This document shows positions 58,088-64,000 of a stretch of 64,000 nucleotides of DNA, in pieces. Every line of letters begins with the position of its first letter. The stretch's first letter is position 1. The translations under genes and the position numbers were made by a program. The stretch covers positions 50,877 through 114,876 of the forward strand of contig NZ_JAAIIG010000009.1 in the NCBI RefSeq assembly GCF_012932375.1, in the 5' to 3' direction. The notes under the pieces were generated by a model. The model saw only the letters and a list, made by a program, of their open reading frames with translations, ran no database searches and was not told where the DNA came from. The DNA is from Bifidobacterium olomucense (GTDB lineage Bacteria; Actinomycetota; Actinomycetes; Actinomycetales; Bifidobacteriaceae).

Positions 58088-58146
58088 CCCTTCTCGCGAA
58101 TATGTTCCACTGACAGCGACTCAGTGGTACATATTCGCGAGAAGGG
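58088..58146. repeat. twin palindrome 2
   Basis: A 26-bp stem with one mismatch (58088-58113 with 58121-58146), loop CAGCGAC. It shares the TCGCGAATATGT...CCACTGA arm with twin 1 and adds CCCTTC/GAAGGG outside. Confidence 0.93.
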
Positions 58147-58232
58147 GAAGCGTGTGGAGCAAAATCGTTGATGAGGGGCTGCCGCTTTGACGCAGCCGCT
58201 TTTCACTACATCGTAAGGAATTCAATTCGACT

Positions 58233-60425
58233 ATGACCGATTTCACCAACACTGGACTGGCCCTCGACAACACGTCACATGCTGCCGAGCCCACCGATCC
58301 GGCGCATGACTATCATGCGTTGAACGCGATGCTCAACCTGTACGACGCCAACGGTCAGATTCAATTCGACAAGGACAAAGCCGCCGAACGCGCCTATGTG
58401 ACCAACCATGTGGCCGCCAACACCGTGACCTTCCCCTCAACCGCCGAGCGCCTGAAGTTCCTGATCGATAACCAGTACTACAACCCGGCCGTGTTCGCCC
58501 AGTACTCCGCCGAATTCCTCGATCGCTTCTACGCACACGTGGGATCCGCCGGCTTCGAGTTCGGCACCTTCCTCGGTGCCTTCAAGTTCTACACGTCCTA
58601 CGCGCTGAAGACCTTCGACGGCAAGCGCTACCTTGAGGACTTCCCGCAGCGCTGCGCCGCCGTGGCGCTGGAGCTCGCCGCCGGCGACGAAAACCAGGCC
58701 GTCGAATACGCCGACGAAATGCTCGCCGGCCGTTTCCAGCCGGCCACCCCCACCTTCCTGAACCTCGGCAAGGCCCAGCGCGGCGAGCCGGTCAGTTGCT
58801 TCCTGGTGCGCATCGAAGACAACATGGAATCCATCTCCCGCGGCATCAACGCGGCCCTGCAGTTGTCCAAGCGAGGCGGCGGCGTGGCGCTGCTGCTGAG
58901 CAACCTGCGCGAGCTCGGCGCACCGATCAAGCACATCGAAAACCAGTCCAGCGGCGTGATCCCGGTCATGAAGCTGCTGGAAGACGCCTTCTCCTACGCC
59001 AACCAGCTGGGTGCCCGCCAAGGTGCCGGAGCGGTGTACCTGAGCGCCCATCACCCGGATATCCTGCGATTCCTCGACACCAAGCGCGAGAACGCCGATG
59101 AGAAGATCCGCATCAAGTCCCTGGCGCTCGGCGTGGTGATTCCGGACATCACCTTCGAGCTGGCCAAGCGCAAGGAGCAGATGGCCCTGTTCAGCCCGTA
59201 CGATGTGGAGCGCGTGTACGGCAAGCCGTTCGCCGACATCGCCATCTCCGAACATTACGAGGAGATGGTGGCGGACGACCGCATTCGCAAGACCTATATC
59301 GACGCACGTAAGTTCTTCACCACCATCGCCGAACTGCAGTTCGAATCCGGCTACCCGTACATCGTGTTCGAGGACACGGTCAACCGTGCCAACCCGATCG
59401 AAGGCCGCGTGACCATGTCGAACCTGTGCTCCGAAATCCTGCAGGTGCAGGAGCCCAGCGAATACAACGAAGACCTGACCTACAAGCACGTCGGCCGCGA
59501 CATCTCCTGCAACCTCGGCTCCCTCAACATCGCCAAGGCGATGGACGGAGGCCTGGCCCACACCGTGGAGACCGCGATTCGAGCGCTCACCTCGGTGGCC
59601 GAACACACGAGCATCAACGCCGTGCCTTCCATCCGCCGCGCCAATGAGGAAGGCCACGCCATCGGTCTGGGCCAGATGAACCTGCACGGTTTCCTGGCTC
59701 GCGAAGGCATCATGTACGGCTCCGAGGAAGGCCTCGACTTTACGGACATGTACTTCATGACCGTGGCCTACCACGCCTACCGCGCCTCCCACGCGCTCGC
59801 CGTGGAGCGCGGCCAGGCATTCAAGAGCTTCCCGACCTCCGACTACGCCAAGCCGGCCGGCCAGGGCAACTACTTCGACAAGTACACCGACGGCCACCGC
59901 TCGCTGGAACCGCGCACCGCCCGCGTGCGCGAACTGTTCGCCAAGTTCGGCATCGCCATCCCGACCGTGGCCGACTGGCAGGCTCTGCAGGCCGACATCA
60001 TCAAGGACGGCATCTACAACCAGAACCTGCAGGCCGTGCCGCCCACCGGATCGATCTCCTACATCAACCACTCCACGAGCTCGATCCACCCGATCGCATC
60101 CAAGATCGAGATCCGCAAGGAAGGCAAGATCGGTCGCGTCTACTACCCGGCGGCTTACATGACCAACGACAACCTTGAGTACTACAAGGATGCCTACGAG
60201 ATCGGCTGGAAGGCCATCGTCGACACGTACGCCGAGGCCACCCAGCACGTCGATCAGGGTCTCTCGCTGACGCTGTTCTTCCCGGACACCGCCACCACCC
60301 GCGACCTCAACAAGGCCCAGATCTACGCCTGGCGCAAGGGCATCAAAACCCTCTACTACATCCGCATCCGCCAGCAGGCGCTGGAAGGCACTGAGGTGCA
60401 AGGCTGCGTCTCCTGCATGCTCTGA
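58233..60425 (+). CDS. nrdE: class Ib ribonucleoside-diphosphate reductase, alpha subunit
   Basis: Catalytic subunit reducing NDPs to dNDPs; 730 residues. It starts with a short N-terminal cone-like segment and lacks a full ATP-cone, as expected for class Ib. Family segments include [23 protein letters not shown] (active-site Cys), [26 protein letters not shown], the radical-site loop [31 protein letters not shown] and the C-terminal redox pair CVSCML that NrdH reduces. ATG 58233 has only a distant AAGGA. Confidence 0.97.
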   Translation: MTDFTNTGLALDNTSHAAEPTDPAHDYHALNAMLNLYDANGQIQFDKDKAAERAYVTNHVAANTVTFPSTAERLKFLIDNQYYNPAVFAQYSAEFLDRFYAHVGSAGFEFGTFLGAFKFYTSYALKTFDGKRYLEDFPQRCAAVALELAAGDENQAVEYADEMLAGRFQPATPTFLNLGKAQRGEPVSCFLVRIEDNMESISRGINAALQLSKRGGGVALLLSNLRELGAPIKHIENQSSGVIPVMKLLEDAFSYANQLGARQGAGAVYLSAHHPDILRFLDTKRENADEKIRIKSLALGVVIPDITFELAKRKEQMALFSPYDVERVYGKPFADIAISEHYEEMVADDRIRKTYIDARKFFTTIAELQFESGYPYIVFEDTVNRANPIEGRVTMSNLCSEILQVQEPSEYNEDLTYKHVGRDISCNLGSLNIAKAMDGGLAHTVETAIRALTSVAEHTSINAVPSIRRANEEGHAIGLGQMNLHGFLAREGIMYGSEEGLDFTDMYFMTVAYHAYRASHALAVERGQAFKSFPTSDYAKPAGQGNYFDKYTDGHRSLEPRTARVRELFAKFGIAIPTVADWQALQADIIKDGIYNQNLQAVPPTGSISYINHSTSSIHPIASKIEIRKEGKIGRVYYPAAYMTNDNLEYYKDAYEIGWKAIVDTYAEATQHVDQGLSLTLFFPDTATTRDLNKAQIYAWRKGIKTLYYIRIRQQALEGTEVQGCVSCML

Positions 60426-60426
60426 C

Positions 60427-60608
60427 AGAATCGCGAATGATGGAGCGTATGCCGCCTTTCTTCGGCCCTCGACGCACCTATTGCGCTGACGCGCAATCGT
60501 CGCAGCGAGCTGCTCCCCTCGCCTAGGGACAGCCCACTGGGCTGTCCCTTATACGGCTCGGCACCTTCGGCCTCAGACGGCGGCCTCCGCACTCATCATT
60601 CACGATTC
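60427..60608. repeat. large imperfect palindrome after nrdE
   Basis: Outer arms GAATCGCGAATGATG (60427-60441) and CATCATTCACGATTC (60594-60608) match with one mismatch. GCCGCC/GGCGGC pairs lie inside, and a tight terminator-like hairpin AGGGACAGCCC/GGGCTGTCCCT (60525-60535, 60539-60549) is in the middle. Confidence 0.75.
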
Positions 60609-60614
60609 CGCCCG

Positions 60615-60680
60615 CTGATGATCTGATGTCCTTGGTGCGCCCCCTCGTGCGCCTAGAGGACACACGCATCAGACCATCAG
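60615..60680. repeat. second palindrome in the nrdE-nrdF gap
   Basis: CTGATGATCTGATG (60615-60628) and CATCAGACCATCAG (60667-60680) pair with one mismatch. TCC/GGA and GGTGCGC/GCGC segments lie inside. It is the middle one of three consecutive hairpins. Confidence 0.75.
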
Positions 60681-60717
60681 AGTCCGTTCTCGTTGGCCGG
60701 GACGGAACCGTATGACA

Positions 60718-61831
<1,114 letters not shown>

Positions 61832-61838
61832 CTCACAC

Positions 61839-63182
61839 CTACCGCGGAAGGCGCGGAATCAGTACCGTGAGCACGAACCAGTGATCTTCGGCGCGAATCG
61901 TCACTTCGCCGCCGTACTGTGCGGCGATGTGACGGATCGACTTCACGCCGAAGCCATGGCGCGCAGCGTCCCGTTTGGTGGTGCGCAGCGTACCGGTGGA
62001 GTCCCTGCGCAGTGCGGAATCGTAATAGTTCTCCACGCGAATCACCGTGAACTGGCCCTGCCCGTACAGGGCCAGACGAATCAATCGCTGTTCCTTGTCC
62101 GGCAGCTTACCGGTGGCTTCGATGGCGTTGTCCAACGCGTTGCCGAACAATGAGGCGATATCCATCGAAGACATGCCATCCAACAGTTTGCCGTCCGCCA
62201 CGGCGGTCAACGTAATGCCCTGGTCCGCGCAGGTGCGCATCTTCGAGGTCAGAATCACATCCAGCACCGGATTGCCGGAGTGCTGCTGGGCGCTGGCGGC
62301 CGCCACGGAAGCCTCCAGCTGCTCGAATCCGGCTGCTGCATGCTCAGGGTCGACCTCCGCGCGCAACGCCGCAATCTGATGCTTCAAGTCGTGTGCGAGA
62401 CGCCCAATGGATTCGATGTTCTCCTTGGATGCCAGATACTCCTGATGCTGGCTGGCCAGCTGTGCGTTGATGGAAGCCAGCTCAGCGTTCGCAGCCATGC
62501 GTCGCGCCTGTTCCTGCTGAGCGTACAGGATTGCGAAACCGCAGAAGTCCACCAATGTGCGGATGTAGAAAATCTCCTGCCCGACCGTGCCGGAGAACGG
62601 GGTGTTGGTGGAAATGAAACTCAGGTTGCTCATGGCGAACGTCACGATGGTGATGGCCACGGTACCCACCGACAGTTGCCAAGTGGCGCTGGTCGGCGCA
62701 TCATGCGCGAAATTGCCGCGCTCGGCCAGCCATGCGACGGTGAAGGCGGCGGCATACGTGCCGATCAACACCAGCGTGGCGAACGGTTCCTGTGGCGGCA
62801 GCCCAAGTCCATATTGCAGGAATGACACCAGTTGCCAATGCAGCGAGGCGACCAGTTCCGCCAACACAAACGCGCGCGCAGCAATATACAGTCCTTCGCG
62901 ATTGCCTGTTCCCGCCGCGAATCGCACAATCGCCCACATGCCGCCGAATGCGAGCAACATGCCGATCACCCAGAACCAGAGCGGCATCGCGCCAGCAAGA
63001 TACTGGATGGCGATCATGCCCGCCAAGCCGATTGTGCTCACCGCGGCGGTGCGTTGCCAACACGCGCGGCGGTAAATGGCCATAATGTACACCATGCACG
63101 CCAGCCATTCGCACAAGGCGGTGTAGAGGCGCGGAATATCCGGCAGCGCGTTGGTTATGGTATCGCCCAACGTGCCGCCCAT
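61839..63182 (-). CDS. GHKL-type membrane sensor histidine kinase
   Basis: A 447-residue kinase of the AgrC/NatK type. Six hydrophobic helices occupy about residues 20-215. A coiled coil (ANAELASINAQLASQHQEYLASKENIE) follows, then a phospho-acceptor region RLAHDLKHQIAAL (His264) and the ATP domain with GNALDNAIEA (N box) and RHGFGVKSIRHIA (G box). It probably senses an extracellular or membrane signal and phosphorylates the adjacent regulator. GGAGG lies 6 nt before ATG 63182 (GTG 63185 is an alternative). The regulator's stop and this start overlap as TGATG. Confidence 0.9.
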   Translation of the reverse strand: MGGTLGDTITNALPDIPRLYTALCEWLACMVYIMAIYRRACWQRTAAVSTIGLAGMIAIQYLAGAMPLWFWVIGMLLAFGGMWAIVRFAAGTGNREGLYIAARAFVLAELVASLHWQLVSFLQYGLGLPPQEPFATLVLIGTYAAAFTVAWLAERGNFAHDAPTSATWQLSVGTVAITIVTFAMSNLSFISTNTPFSGTVGQEIFYIRTLVDFCGFAILYAQQEQARRMAANAELASINAQLASQHQEYLASKENIESIGRLAHDLKHQIAALRAEVDPEHAAAGFEQLEASVAAASAQQHSGNPVLDVILTSKMRTCADQGITLTAVADGKLLDGMSSMDIASLFGNALDNAIEATGKLPDKEQRLIRLALYGQGQFTVIRVENYYDSALRRDSTGTLRTTKRDAARHGFGVKSIRHIAAQYGGEVTIRAEDHWFVLTVLIPRLPR

Positions 63183-63901
63183 CACAGACCTCCCATGCCC
63201 ATGTAGTCGGTCAATGCAGTGAGGAATGCCTTTTTGCGCGGGCGACTTACCCGCAGCGCCTCGCCGTTCGACATTATGCAGTCCTGCCCATCCACGCCGG
63301 TCACATGGCGCAGATTCACCAGATAACAGGAGTTCGAACGGAAGAAGTTCTGGTCTGCCAGCCGTTCCTCGAAGTCCTTCAACGTGCCGGTCACCGAAAG
63401 CTTGCCGCCCTGCGTGTGTACGATAATCGTGTGGCGAATCGATTCGATATACAGTACGTCGCCCAGTTCCACGCGCAACTGCTTGCCGCCGGCCTCGATG
63501 AGCAGCGCCTCGTCGGTGCGACGGCGGACCATATCGATCGAGCGCTTGATTTCTTGTCGGAACGCGAAGTAGGGCACCGGCTTCAGCAAATAGGAAAGCG
63601 CCTGCACCTCGTAGCCGTTGATGGCGTACTGCGGGGCGCCGGTGATGAACACGATGACCACGGAATTGTCGCGCTCGCGGATTCTGCGGGCGGCGGCCAT
63701 GCCGTCCATGTGCTTCATCTCAATGTCGAGCAGCAGGATGTCGTAAGTGGGCGTGTATCGCTCGACGATTGCTTCGCCGTCGTCGAAGACGGAAATCGTG
63801 AACTGCGTGCCGGTTTCGCTCTGGTACCGGTTCAGATAATCGAGCACTTTCTGGCAGGCTTGTGGATCATCTTCGACCACTCCAACTCTGATATCGCGCA
63901 T
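63182..63901 (-). CDS. LytTR-family response regulator
   Basis: A 239-residue regulator. The receiver domain (1-120) has VVEDD, phospho-acceptor Asp59 in DILLLDIEMKHMDG, the switch Thr in VFITGAP, and Lys in YLLKPV. The LytTR DNA-binding domain (about 135-235) shows GDVLYIESIRHTIIVHTQGG, FFRSNSCYLVNLRHV and VSRPRKKAFL. Such regulators act with AgrC-like kinases on cell-surface, bacteriocin or autolysis genes; no signal-peptide gene is in view. GGGAGG precedes ATG 63901. Confidence 0.93.
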   Translation of the reverse strand: MRDIRVGVVEDDPQACQKVLDYLNRYQSETGTQFTISVFDDGEAIVERYTPTYDILLLDIEMKHMDGMAAARRIRERDNSVVIVFITGAPQYAINGYEVQALSYLLKPVPYFAFRQEIKRSIDMVRRRTDEALLIEAGGKQLRVELGDVLYIESIRHTIIVHTQGGKLSVTGTLKDFEERLADQNFFRSNSCYLVNLRHVTGVDGQDCIMSNGEALRVSRPRKKAFLTALTDYMGMGGL

Positions 63902-64000
63902 GACACAGACCTCCCGTCATGGTTCTTCTGCGTGCCATCTTATCGGTACGGCTTCGCGTAGCGGGGGGGGGGCGGGGGAGGCGGTTTGCGGGTTTGCGGG
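63902..64000. other. upstream region of the two-component pair with a G10 tract
   Basis: A run of ten G (63963-63972), then C and five G, and a repeated TTTGCGGG lie 60-100 bp upstream of the regulator start. The window ends here, so any gene beyond is unseen. Confidence 0.6.

Larger units (their letters stand above)
57852..58232. other. nrdI-nrdE gap with pyrimidine/purine tracts
   Basis: 381 bp without a gene inside what is normally a tight operon. The left part (57860-57928) is pyrimidine-rich and the middle (57976-58060) purine-rich; two large palindromes lie at 57929 and 58088. TAAGGA (58214-58219) is the best, though distant, nrdE ribosome site. Confidence 0.6.

Overview
The window looks like a stretch of a Bifidobacterium chromosome, closest in style to the B. 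longum/B. breve group. The basis is high-GC codon use, actinobacterial-only genes (crgA, DUF3073, class E sortase, fhaA/fhaB with DUF3662, the pknB-pknA-pbpA-rodA-pstP chain), paired GPH-type galactoside symporters beside a very large GH2 enzyme, an anaplerotic PEP carboxylase, and nrdHIEF. The crgA-to-fhaA block lies near the replication origin in other Actinobacteria, so this is probably origin-proximal, although dnaA itself is not in the window.

Layout. 1-600: 3' end of an AhpF/thioredoxin-reductase-like gene. 0.7-10.5 kb: a galactoside island (GH2 beta-galactosidase, two paralogous symporters, a LacI regulator) in which five copies of one operator-like sequence precede the genes. 10.5-28 kb: an AAA ATPase, ppc, a ThrE-type exporter, putP, a DUF559 nuclease-like protein, an amidohydrolase, trpS, DUF3073, an SCP-like protein and glycogen phosphorylase. 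28-31.9 kb: mostly non-coding, with several palindromic repeats, a leaderless rhomboid gene and a dense cluster of DnaA boxes. 31.9-47.2 kb: the cell-division/cell-wall signalling cluster: crgA, DUF881, sortase E, trpG/pabA, then the minus-strand chain fhaA-fhaB-pstP-rodA-pbpA-pknA-pknB with 4-bp stop/start overlaps through most of it, and a divergent second membrane kinase carrying a Thr-rich heptad array. 47.3-56.5 kb: a membrane-anchored DsbA-like protein, tRNA-Thr(TGT), a domain-swapped membrane GH3, a K+ channel, a normal GH3 and a GtrA-like protein. 57-61.8 kb: nrdH-nrdI-nrdE-nrdF behind two NrdR boxes, with the operon interrupted twice by palindromes. 61.8-63.9 kb: a LytTR response regulator and GHKL sensor kinase pair.

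How the genes work together. The symporters import a beta-galactoside that the signal-less GH2 can cleave inside the cell, with LacI probably controlling all four genes. PknA, PknB and the third kinase, opposed by PstP and read by the FHA proteins, would tune the RodA/PBPA wall-synthesis pair and CrgA. NrdH, NrdI, NrdE and NrdF form the class Ib ribonucleotide reductase.

The most unusual content is non-coding. (1) Three ~200-bp elements have long inverted arms built from a repeated TTACAAGGGGCTG motif. (2) Two ~100-bp hairpins, after glgP and before nrdF, share their ends and a 29-nt loop but have different, still complementary stems. (3) Further palindromes carry AACGTACGCT, TCGCGAATATGT and TTCTGGGCATATCCGTA motifs. 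I do not recognise these as described families. Calls rest on reading the sequence; no alignment or database search was run.
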